A model generated the notes under the pieces. The model worked only from the letters and a program-made list of their open reading frames with translations. It did no database searches and was not told the DNA's origin. A program made the position numbers and the translations under genes. This document shows, piece after piece, positions 4,559 through 8,801 of a stretch of DNA of 8,801 nucleotides. Each line of letters begins with the position of its first letter. Position 1 is the first letter of the stretch. The DNA is from Minisyncoccota bacterium (GTDB lineage Bacteria; Patescibacteriota; Minisyncoccia; SW-4-49-11). The stretch lies in contig JAHEOE010000122.1 of NCBI GenBank assembly GCA_018609785.1, positions 1 through 8,801 on the forward strand. Direction: 5' to 3'.

Positions 4559-5056
4559 ATGATGAGGGATATTTCGGAGTTGGAACACGTAGCTAATGAG
4601 AAGTTGAAAGAAATTTACGGGAGCTTGGATAATGTCGAACTGCCCGTTAATATAAATAAAATAGTTGATCACTTTGAGCTAAATACATATGTATTTGACG
4701 ATCCTCAATGGTCTCATATTTCCGGAGCGTGGGATAGAGAGAAAAATGCTATTTATATCAATAATAATGATTCTCCTCGACGGCAAGCATTTACCCTAGC
4801 TCATGAAATAGCTCATTATTGTTTACATCAAGACCAAAAATACGATGTCTTACAAAGAAAAAATTTTCCGTATACCGAAGAAACGGATGACAAGGAAAAA
4901 GAGGCTGACGCTTTTGCCGCCGCGCTTCTTATGCCTCGAGAGTTGGTGAAAAACCAATGGGATATGGTTCCCACTGTTTCCGCAATTGCATCACAATTCG
5001 GAGTTTCCTCATCCACTGCCTCTTATCGATTAAAAAGTATGGGGCTTATAACATAG
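4559..5056 (+). CDS. ImmA/IrrE family zinc metallopeptidase
   Basis: A 165-aa cytoplasmic peptidase. The zinc motif HEIAH is at residues 82-86, preceded by RRQAFTLA. The third ligand is probably E115 in KEKEADAFAAALLMP, the typical ExxADxFAxxLLMP of this family. The C-terminus (SAIASQFGVSSSTASYRLKSMGLIT) is the usual small helix-turn-helix-like tail. There is no N-terminal xre-type DNA-binding domain, so it is a stand-alone peptidase like ImmA, which cleaves a repressor of a mobile element, rather than an XRE-fused type. The start is MM at 4559/4562; the ribosome binding site is weak (AGAGAAG about 17 bases upstream). A two-TM protein follows 15 bases downstream. No XRE repressor is in the window, so the substrate is unknown. 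It may be the membrane partner or a protein encoded elsewhere. Confidence 0.92.
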   Translation: MMRDISELEHVANEKLKEIYGSLDNVELPVNINKIVDHFELNTYVFDDPQWSHISGAWDREKNAIYINNNDSPRRQAFTLAHEIAHYCLHQDQKYDVLQRKNFPYTEETDDKEKEADAFAAALLMPRELVKNQWDMVPTVSAIASQFGVSSSTASYRLKSMGLIT

Positions 5057-5071
5057 TCATGGTTTTGAAAT

Positions 5072-5431
5072 ATGAATACTGAGAGGGACGAAAAGGACTT
5101 GGCAAGTTTAGTGCACGAAATAGATAAAAATTCCCGTAAAGGACAATTAAAAACAACGGGGCGACAGCTCAATCAACGAAATCATAGGCTCCAGTTATAC
5201 TTTAGGTATGTTTTTCCGGTGGGAGTGTTGGCTCTTTTAATCGGACAAACGGTTGCATTGTATAATTTTATGTTTACTGCTTTGGAAAACGGTACGTTAG
5301 AGAATGCCGGGATGGTACTCTCCATTGCCTTTCCGGCGTCTTTGGGGCAAACGTATTTCATCTTGCAAATGATAGTGAAGTGGATTTTCAGTTATAACTC
5401 CACGTTGGATGATAAACGAGAGGAATATTAA
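5072..5431 (+). CDS. Two-TM membrane protein, partner of the ImmA/IrrE peptidase
   Basis: A 119-aa protein with a charged N-terminal cytoplasmic region (1-43, DEKDLASLVHEIDKNSRKGQ), TM1 at about 46-68, a short loop (LENGTLENAG), TM2 at about 80-106, and a charged tail. It begins 15 bases after the peptidase stop without a clear Shine-Dalgarno, so translational coupling is likely. I do not recognise the family. Its topology (charged N-terminus plus TM hairpin) resembles the 209-aa protein at 807-1436. Pairing of an ImmA peptidase with a small membrane protein suggests either a stress-triggered membrane effector or a regulated-proteolysis pair. Confidence 0.7.
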   Translation: MNTERDEKDLASLVHEIDKNSRKGQLKTTGRQLNQRNHRLQLYFRYVFPVGVLALLIGQTVALYNFMFTALENGTLENAGMVLSIAFPASLGQTYFILQMIVKWIFSYNSTLDDKREEY

Positions 5432-5441
5432 GATCTTTCGG

Positions 5442-5481
5442 GGTATTAATACCTCTTCCTCATCAAGTGCTTAGAGGTTTT
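5442..5481 (+). terminator. Weak terminator region after the peptidase operon
   Basis: Two alternative structures: the palindrome GGTATTAATACC (5442-5453), or ACCTCT (5451-5456) pairing with AGAGGT (5473-5478), followed by TTTATAC. The 14-mer TTCCTCATCAAGTG (5456-5469) in the loop is the reverse complement of part of the 46-bp repeat (4409-4422). Confidence 0.45.
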
Positions 5482-5498
5482 ATACAAAATGTTTATTG

Positions 5499-5527
5499 TT
5501 GACAAATATTGTTATATAATGTATTCT
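5499..5527 (+). promoter_or_regulatory. Promoter of the 56-aa gene
   Basis: TTGACA (5499-5504), 17 bp, TATTCT (5522-5527). A consensus TATAAT lies inside the spacer (5515-5520) with TTTATT 17 bp upstream as an alternative. Two mutually exclusive short hairpins follow: TTCTTCT/AGAAGAA at 5524-5538 and AAGAGT/ACTCTT at 5537-5553. Confidence 0.55.
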
Positions 5528-5584
5528 TCTTAGAAGAAGAGTGTAGTACTCTTGCAGATGTTCTTTTATAAGGAAGGTAGTAAA

Positions 5585-5755
5585 GTGGATAATTTTACTA
5601 ATGAACACAATTATAGTAAAACAGATACATCTCGTTTGAAAAATTGTAGAGTGAGACAAGAAGATCAAAACACCCAAGATCAATCAAATACCTTGTCTGA
5701 GTCGAATCCGAAACGAATTTCGGAGTTTGAGGAGATGATTTTTCTCCTTGGTTAA
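5585..5755 (+). CDS. Small polar 56-aa protein
   Basis: The GTG start at 5585 is preferred because GGAAGGT (5572-5578) is well spaced. An in-frame ATG at 5558 would add 9 residues but has no ribosome binding site. The protein is rich in Asn, Gln, Ser, Asp and Glu (DQSNTLSESNPKR) and ends in a hydrophobic segment ISEFEEMIFLLG. No family is recognised. It has its own promoter and terminator, so it is an independent unit. It resembles the next small gene in composition. Confidence 0.5.
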   Translation: MDNFTNEHNYSKTDTSRLKNCRVRQEDQNTQDQSNTLSESNPKRISEFEEMIFLLG

Positions 5756-5810
5756 TGGCCGTGTAAATCCTCTTGATGGCATATAATAAGAGGACAGATA
5801 AATTTTACCC

Positions 5811-5845
5811 AAATCGCGTTTCTTAAGTATACGCGATTTATTTTT
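5811..5845 (+). terminator. Terminator after the 56-aa gene
   Basis: A 9-bp stem (AAATCGCGT at 5811-5819, ACGCGATTT at 5831-5839) with an 11-base loop, followed by ATTTTTC. Between the stop codon and this hairpin, CCTCTT (5769-5774) can pair with AAGAGG (5788-5793), flanked by GTAAAT and ATTTTAC. This is a second structured element of unknown role. Confidence 0.8.
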
Positions 5846-5875
5846 CGGTAAAGATTATAATATAAAATGTAAAGA

Positions 5876-5947
5876 TTAGACAAAATGTATCGGATAAAGT
5901 ACTATGTAAGTGTAGCTATATAAAGCTACAGGTTTGTACATTTTTTG
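5876..5947 (+). promoter_or_regulatory. Promoter and structured leader of the 57-aa gene
   Basis: A candidate promoter is TTAGAC (5876-5881), 18 bp, TACTAT (5900-5905). A TATAAT at 5856-5861 is an upstream alternative. The leader contains TGTAGCT (5911-5917) and AGCTACA (5924-5930) as a 7-bp hairpin. If transcription starts at the upstream promoter, ACAAAATGTA (5880-5889) can pair with TACATTTTTTGT (5937-5948), enclosing that hairpin and ending just before the GGGGAG ribosome binding site. It could be a small regulatory leader. No known riboswitch class is recognised. Confidence 0.4.
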
Positions 5948-5961
5948 TCGGGGAGATAATT

Positions 5962-6135
5962 ATGGAAAAGACCAATTTAAGAAAGTTGGATCACGATTCC
6001 TTAGAACAACATAAGGTGGACGTTCAACAGGCTATAACTCACAATCAGTCAAATAAAGATCATAAACAAGAAAATCAGTGCAGAGAACAACTTCGTCTAA
6101 TAAAAGACGAGTTGGCGTATCGGGGATATAAATAA
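5962..6135 (+). CDS. Small hydrophilic 57-aa protein
   Basis: The ATG at 5962 follows GGGGAG by 6 bases, a strong ribosome binding site, and the stop at 6133-6135 is followed 16 bases later by a canonical terminator. This is therefore a well-delimited gene despite its length. The protein (MEKTNLRKLDHDSLEQHKVD through the end ELAYRGYK) has no hydrophobic stretch and is predicted helical and highly charged, with His/Gln/Asn-rich heptad-like spacing suggesting an amphipathic or coiled-coil helix. There is one Cys (position 40). No family is recognised. A structured leader suggests post-transcriptional control. Confidence 0.65.
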   Translation: MEKTNLRKLDHDSLEQHKVDVQQAITHNQSNKDHKQENQCREQLRLIKDELAYRGYK

Positions 6136-6151
6136 CGGATAGCGCAAAGCG

Positions 6152-6178
6152 CCGGAGGAATCTGTCCTCCGGGTTTTT
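6152..6178 (+). terminator. Terminator of the 57-aa gene
   Basis: An 8-bp GC-rich stem (CCGGAGGA at 6152-6159, TCCTCCGG at 6165-6172), a 5-base loop, then GTTTTT. Confidence 0.92.
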
Positions 6179-6194
6179 CGTCTTATTTCAAATA

Positions 6195-6220
6195 AAAAAT
6201 CCCCCGTCGACTGACGGGGG
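6195..6220 (-). terminator. Terminator of the CFA synthase gene
   Basis: An 8-bp stem (CCCCCGTC at 6201-6208, GACGGGGG at 6213-6220) with a 4-base loop. The minus strand continues ATTTTTTATTT. It is convergent with the preceding plus-strand terminator, marking the border between the accessory block and the CFA locus. Confidence 0.92.
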
Positions 6221-6250
6221 AAAATGGTTATAAATTAAGAGGTTGGTGAG

Positions 6251-7489
6251 TTAAAGGGTGGGAGCGTCATATTCCAGGTTCTCATTTTTGCTGAGAACAT
6301 ATTGGGCCAGGTCTAGTTTCCCGGCAATAAATCCTGCTTGGGCCGCTCGGAGATAGAACTCCCACATACGATAAAACGTACGGGCATCTTGATCCGATTC
6401 AAAGCGGTGACGAAGTTCGCCATCCCATTTTTCCACAAACCGTTGATACCACGCGTCCAATGTACGGGCGTAATCTTGCCCGAAAAACTCCGTGTGTTTT
6501 TTATGGAATTCGGAGGTATCTAAGGCTTGGGTGACTTCCAGATCACTTGGGACATACGTATGTGGGAAAATATAGTGCATGAACCACGGTTCATAATTGA
6601 TGCTCGCATCTCGAGAAGTAATCGTATGGAGCACCGATAAGCCATCGGGCTTTAACAGCTCTGCCACTTTTTTACAGTAAATTGGGTGCTGATCGCGTCC
6701 TACGTGCTCGAACATACCGATGGAATAGACACCATCGAATTGCCCTTCGGATGTACTGCTCAGGTCACGATAATCCGCTACACGAATTTCGATGTCCAGA
6801 CCGGCAACTTTCTCTCGGGCTCGTTGGGCTTGTTCTTCAGAAAGTGTGAGCCCCACTCCTTTGATCCCATAGGTCTGGGCCATGTAGCGGAGGGCATCGC
6901 CGTAGCCACAGCCGATGTCCAAGACTCGGGGCGTGTATCCCTCGGGGTATTGGTCGAGTTTGAGTTTACGGGCGATGAGGTCAATCTTGTCTTTTTGTGC
7001 CTCATCTACGGAATTGGCATTTTTCCAGAATCCGCAGGAGTAGACTTGGTAATCACCAAGCATAGCTTCAACAACATCATGTTCTTGATCGTAATGATTT
7101 TGGACTCCTTTTCGCGTCTTTTCTTTAGTGGTTAGAGAAATAGGTGCCAATAACGTTTCTCGAAGATTTCCAGCCGCTAAAAAGGGGTTCCACGGAATTC
7201 GTTTGTGAAGATTTGCTTTGAGAATGTGATAGATCAAGTCAGTGAGATCCGGAGTTGTCCATAACCCTTCCATATAGGCTTCCCCGAATCCCAAAGAACT
7301 TCGAGTGAGGACTAAGTTCCAGAAACGATTAACTTGTTTCCGACACTCGGCTTCGTTGGGGGCGGTATGCGGAGCGAGAACAATTGTCCCCGGTGCTTGT
7401 GCTGGGGGAGTTCCCCCTTCTTGAACTGTGATTTTCGCTTCATTATCGGCAATTTGAGAAATTAATGAATTTCGGAATGGAATAAACAT
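6251..7489 (-). CDS. cfa: Cyclopropane-fatty-acyl-phospholipid synthase
   Basis: A 412-aa SAM-dependent enzyme that methylenates cis double bonds of membrane phospholipid acyl chains. The start at 7489 (MFIPFRNSL) is chosen because GGAGG lies 9 bases upstream; a longer open frame to 7678 runs through the leader hairpin and a poly-G tract and is not credible. The N-terminal lipid-binding domain is about 1-130 (FGEAYMEGLW at 68-77). The catalytic domain begins HYDQEHD and continues YSCGFW with C152, the SAM loop VLDIGCGYG (189-197), MFEHVG with E261, LHTI with H288, and DYARTLDAWYQRF with Y340. These match the active-site residues of E. coli Cfa (C139, E239, H266, Y317). Length is slightly above the E. 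coli enzyme (382 aa). All key residues are present, so it should be active. It is a single-gene unit with its own terminator and a controlled leader. Confidence 0.95.
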   Translation of the reverse strand: MFIPFRNSLISQIADNEAKITVQEGGTPPAQAPGTIVLAPHTAPNEAECRKQVNRFWNLVLTRSSLGFGEAYMEGLWTTPDLTDLIYHILKANLHKRIPWNPFLAAGNLRETLLAPISLTTKEKTRKGVQNHYDQEHDVVEAMLGDYQVYSCGFWKNANSVDEAQKDKIDLIARKLKLDQYPEGYTPRVLDIGCGYGDALRYMAQTYGIKGVGLTLSEEQAQRAREKVAGLDIEIRVADYRDLSSTSEGQFDGVYSIGMFEHVGRDQHPIYCKKVAELLKPDGLSVLHTITSRDASINYEPWFMHYIFPHTYVPSDLEVTQALDTSEFHKKHTEFFGQDYARTLDAWYQRFVEKWDGELRHRFESDQDARTFYRMWEFYLRAAQAGFIAGKLDLAQYVLSKNENLEYDAPTL

Positions 7490-7520
7490 GTGAAAGAACC
7501 TCCAAAAATGGACAGTGAGT

Positions 7521-7549
7521 ACAATAGCATAATTTTGCCCGTTATACAA
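7521..7549 (-). promoter_or_regulatory. Proximal cfa promoter
   Basis: On the minus strand, TTGTAT (plus 7544-7549), 17 bp, TATTGT (plus 7521-7526), with an extended -10 TGC immediately upstream. It lies downstream of the leader terminator and gives a leader of about 25 bases before ATG. cfa is classically transcribed from two promoters in E. coli; two promoters here would be analogous, but this is inferred. Confidence 0.45.
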
Positions 7550-7563
7550 GACATTCTTGATGT

Positions 7564-7599
7564 ACAAAAAAGTCCCTCTTTTAAGAAAAGAGGGACTTT
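7564..7599 (-). terminator. Terminator hairpin inside the cfa leader
   Basis: A perfect 14-bp stem (plus 7569-7582 with 7586-7599, loop 3) is followed on the minus strand by a run of T and then GTACA. It lies about 75 bases upstream of the cfa start codon and just downstream of the distal promoter. It should strongly block transcripts starting at the distal promoter or reading through from the right, unless an antiterminator acts. Confidence 0.85.
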
Positions 7600-7629
7600 G
7601 GGGTGTGAATTTGAAATGTGTGAGGAGTG

Positions 7630-7657
7630 TATATATAGTATATACTTTTTGTGACAA
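7630..7657 (-). promoter_or_regulatory. Distal cfa promoter with palindromic -10 region
   Basis: On the minus strand, TTGTCA (plus 7652-7657), 16 bp, TATATA (plus 7630-7635). The -10 is embedded in an inverted repeat GTATATA (7629-7635), TAG, TATATAC (7639-7645), a possible operator. The leader terminator begins about 25 bases after the predicted start. Confidence 0.5.
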
Positions 7658-7665
7658 GATATCAA

Positions 7666-7674
7666 CCCCCCCCC
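7666..7674. repeat. C9 homopolymer upstream of the distal cfa promoter
   Basis: Nine consecutive C (G9 on the minus strand), whose near edge is 9 bases from the -35 box. Tracts of this type are prone to slippage during replication. Confidence 0.9.
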
Positions 7675-7759
7675 GCAATCTGTTTTGTTAGGAGACCTCT
7701 TCATTCCCTTTGCGGGGTATCTTCTCTTTTGAAAAGAGAAGAACGCAACCTGTTTTGTT
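7674..7759. repeat. Short direct repeats around a 10-bp palindrome
   Basis: CGCAATCTGTTTTGTT (7674-7689) recurs as CGCAACCTGTTTTGTT (7744-7759), one mismatch in 16, 70 bases apart. Between them is a palindrome CTTCTCTTTT (7721-7730), G, AAAAGAGAAG (7732-7741). It has no U-tract on either strand. The stretch 7600-7924 has no convincing gene. Further right, ACCCCTTT (7877-7884) can pair with GAGGGGGT (7896-7903), and the minus strand then reads TTTTAT. Confidence 0.7.
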
Positions 7760-7924
7760 TAGAAGTGTTGTGTGACATTGGTTTTTGCTTAGTTAACGGA
7801 GAGAATGTAACCCATACCACATGTTATTCTGTTTTATAAGTTTTTATATGAGAAAAACCAATTGAAAGAATATAAAACCCCTTTCTTTGTTTGAAGAGGG
7901 GGTGGTCAATCAAGGAGAGGTAAG

Positions 7925-7957
7925 GTGGGTAAAGCAAACTCATTTATCAAACAGTAG
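7925..7957 (+). CDS. Ten-codon leader ORF ending in an amber codon
   Basis: GTG 7925-7927 has a textbook ribosome binding site (AAGGAG at 7912-7917, 7 bases away) and encodes MGKANSFIKQ before TAG 7955-7957. The next codon is ATG, in the same frame, opening the 53-codon frame that follows. It may be a leader peptide with termination-reinitiation, a suppressed or read-through stop, or a gene broken by a nonsense mutation. Confidence 0.35.
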   Translation: MGKANSFIKQ

Positions 7958-8119
7958 ATGGGTTTTCGTCAATGTAGCCTAAGGTTCGGAGAATGTAGGG
8001 GGTATTATGTTCGGATAAGCAGAAATCCTAGAATCATACACGTAGTGCCTACGCCCAAAGAACATGAGTTCAAAAGTGAAGGTACCTCCTCAGTTCCTAT
8101 AGAATCTGGTTCTTTATAG
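7958..8119 (+). CDS. Candidate 53-aa protein, in frame with the amber-terminated leader
   Basis: ATG 7958-7960 directly abuts the TAG of the leader ORF, and TAG 8117-8119 ends it. It encodes MGFRQCSLRFGECRGYYVRI and continues to KEHEFKSEGTSSVPIESGSL, with two cysteines (6 and 13) and a basic N-terminal half. No family is recognised. Support for a real plus-strand transcript comes from the upstream ribosome binding site and a plus-strand terminator 21 bases downstream of the stop. Against it are its small size and the unusual start. An alternative is a non-coding RNA: TTCCTATA (8094-8101) pairs with TATAGGGA, and AACTCAT (about 7938-7944) with ATGAGTT (about 8064-8070). Confidence 0.3.
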   Translation: MGFRQCSLRFGECRGYYVRISRNPRIIHVVPTPKEHEFKSEGTSSVPIESGSL

Positions 8120-8140
8120 GGAGAATAAAAGATTTTTAAG

Positions 8141-8167
8141 ACACTCTCTAGCGAGAGAGTGTTTTTA
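8141..8167 (+). terminator. Terminator with plus-strand U-tract, overlapping the stop of the metal permease gene
   Basis: A 9-bp stem (ACACTCTCT at 8141-8149, AGAGAGTGT at 8154-8162) with a 4-base loop and TTTTTA-type tail on the plus strand. It covers the TAG (8148-8150) of the minus-strand permease gene. The minus-strand tail (CTTAAAAATC) is poor, so it best fits a plus-strand transcript, with possible bidirectional use. Confidence 0.7.
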
Positions 8168-8801
8168 TACTCAAACTGATAAGAAATATGGTGGTGGCAA
8201 GCAGAATAATAACCGCGCCCGCGGGTAAGTCAAAGACTGACGCCGCGATGAGTCCTCCCAATCCGGAAAGAAATGCGAAAATCCCCGCCAGAATCATCAT
8301 ATATGGGATGGAAGGTGTAAGAAGACGCGCGGTGGCAGGGGGGATGGAAAGAAACGCGATAACCAAGATAATCCCCATAATCTGGACAAGAACCACAATA
8401 CTGAGAGACAGTAACAGGAAAAATATGGTGTAGAATACTTCTACAGGGAGTCCGCGTACTTTCATAAATTCTTCATCGTACATAAGCGCAATGAATTCTT
8501 TATAGAACATAAACACCGTGCCGAGAATAAGAACATCAAGACCCAGCATAATCATGAGATCAAGATCCGTAATGGTTAATATGGAGCCAAACAACACACT
8601 TTGCATGTCCGGAACATACCCGGGAGTGAGCCAGATGAAGAGAATCCCCAGAGCAATACCAACACTCCATAAGATACCGACGGCGGAATCTTCGGCTGTA
8701 GTAAGCTTTCGGGTGAGGAAGACCAGAATGAGACTGATAAGAACACTAAATGGAATGAGAGTGAGAATGGGAGCGACTCCCAATAAAAAGCCCAGTCCGA
8801 C
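8148..8801 (-). CDS. Metal ABC transporter permease (ABC-3 family, zinc/manganese type), 5' end outside the window
   Basis: 217 C-terminal residues of an integral membrane permease that imports Zn, Mn or Fe with an ATPase and a substrate-binding lipoprotein. The frame is open through the right edge (VGLGFLLGVAP at the border), so the N-terminus lies beyond 8801; the TTG at 8783 is not a start. About six hydrophobic segments are visible. Family landmarks include DSAVGILWSVGIALGILF, the LTPGY..DMQSVLFGSIL segment typical of ZnuB/MntB, the cytoplasmic loop YDEEFMKVRGLPVEVFY that contacts the ATPase, and GIILVIAFLSIPPATARLL. Which metal it moves cannot be told. The gene probably belongs to an operon to the right. 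Its stop codon lies in a terminator hairpin. Confidence 0.93.
   Translation of the reverse strand, partial: VGLGFLLGVAPILTLIPFSVLISLILVFLTRKLTTAEDSAVGILWSVGIALGILFIWLTPGYVPDMQSVLFGSILTITDLDLMIMLGLDVLILGTVFMFYKEFIALMYDEEFMKVRGLPVEVFYTIFFLLLSLSIVVLVQIMGIILVIAFLSIPPATARLLTPSIPYMMILAGIFAFLSGLGGLIAASVFDLPAGAVIILLATTIFLISLSIKTLSR

Noticed and set aside
6686..7135. 149-codon plus-strand frame
   Set aside because: It lies wholly antisense to the conserved catalytic domain of the CFA synthase gene, whose motifs fix the true frame.
7490..7678. N-terminal extension of the CFA synthase to 7678
   Set aside because: It would run through the leader terminator and the poly-G tract from a TTG start. GGAGG 9 bases before the ATG at 7489 gives a family-like length.
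7651..7839. 62-codon plus-strand frame in the gap right of cfa
   Set aside because: It overlaps the distal promoter, C9 tract, palindrome and direct repeats, with a TTG-type start and no ribosome binding site.
7965..8040. Possible tmRNA (ATGTAG twice followed by TTCGGA)
   Set aside because: The similarity to the tmRNA 3' domain ends there: no T-arm GGTTCRANTCC, no CCA end and no 5' GGATTCGAC partner could be found.
8188..8433. 81-codon plus-strand frame at the right end
   Set aside because: It is antisense to the metal permease gene, whose transmembrane pattern and family motifs are clear.

Overview
The window is low-GC bacterial DNA with canonical Shine-Dalgarno sites (GGAGG), sigma70-type TTGACA/TATAAT-like promoters and many U-tailed hairpin terminators. 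It uses the standard code. No gene fixes the taxon. A complete cyclopropane-fatty-acid (CFA) synthase and a zinc/manganese-type ABC permease sit beside a block of short, mostly unrecognisable genes. A bacterium with a small AT-rich genome, possibly a candidate-phylum (Patescibacteria-like) lineage, would fit, but that is only a guess.

Positions 1-4100 form a cassette array built on four direct-repeat remnants of the 3' end of a type I restriction specificity gene (hsdS), at about 85-192, 1462-1587, 3132-3236 and 3978-4088. Each remnant is GC-rich (about 65% in the core) against the AT-rich surroundings. Each encodes the typical HsdS C-terminal helix (HAATI..RQTQTA.EL..LK..IL.KAFEG). No hsdS body, hsdM or hsdR is present. 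Between the remnants lie short operons: (1) a plus-strand pair, a YwgA/SocA-like protein and a two-TM membrane protein; (2) a minus-strand operon of a 70-aa protein, an unknown 192-aa protein and a GNAT-like acetyltransferase; (3) a minus-strand 204-aa protein with a C-terminal membrane anchor; (4) after the last remnant, a plus-strand 54-aa protein. Minus-strand cassettes have their terminator directly after the left hsdS stop and their promoter inside the unit to the right, where the -35 box TTGACR is the antisense of a conserved hsdS Val-Asn codon pair. The two plus-strand cassettes instead begin with a shared ATATTGACA at the hsdS end. A 137-bp block is identical in two units, and divergence starts abruptly inside the hsdS coding part.

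Positions 4300-6180 continue the accessory material: a 46-bp exact copy of the 3' end of the 192-aa gene, an ImmA/IrrE metallopeptidase paired with a two-TM membrane protein, and two small hydrophilic genes (56 and 57 aa), each with its own terminator. From 6200 onward the content looks chromosomal. A CFA synthase on the minus strand has a hairpin terminator in its leader, two candidate promoters and a C9 tract just upstream. A 550-base gap follows, holding repeats and a short plus-strand ORF with an in-frame amber codon. The right edge holds the 3' part of an ABC-3 family metal permease.

The most interesting structure is the array itself: accessory gene pairs of defence or toxin-antitoxin character, repeatedly inserted at, and punctuated by, hsdS tails.
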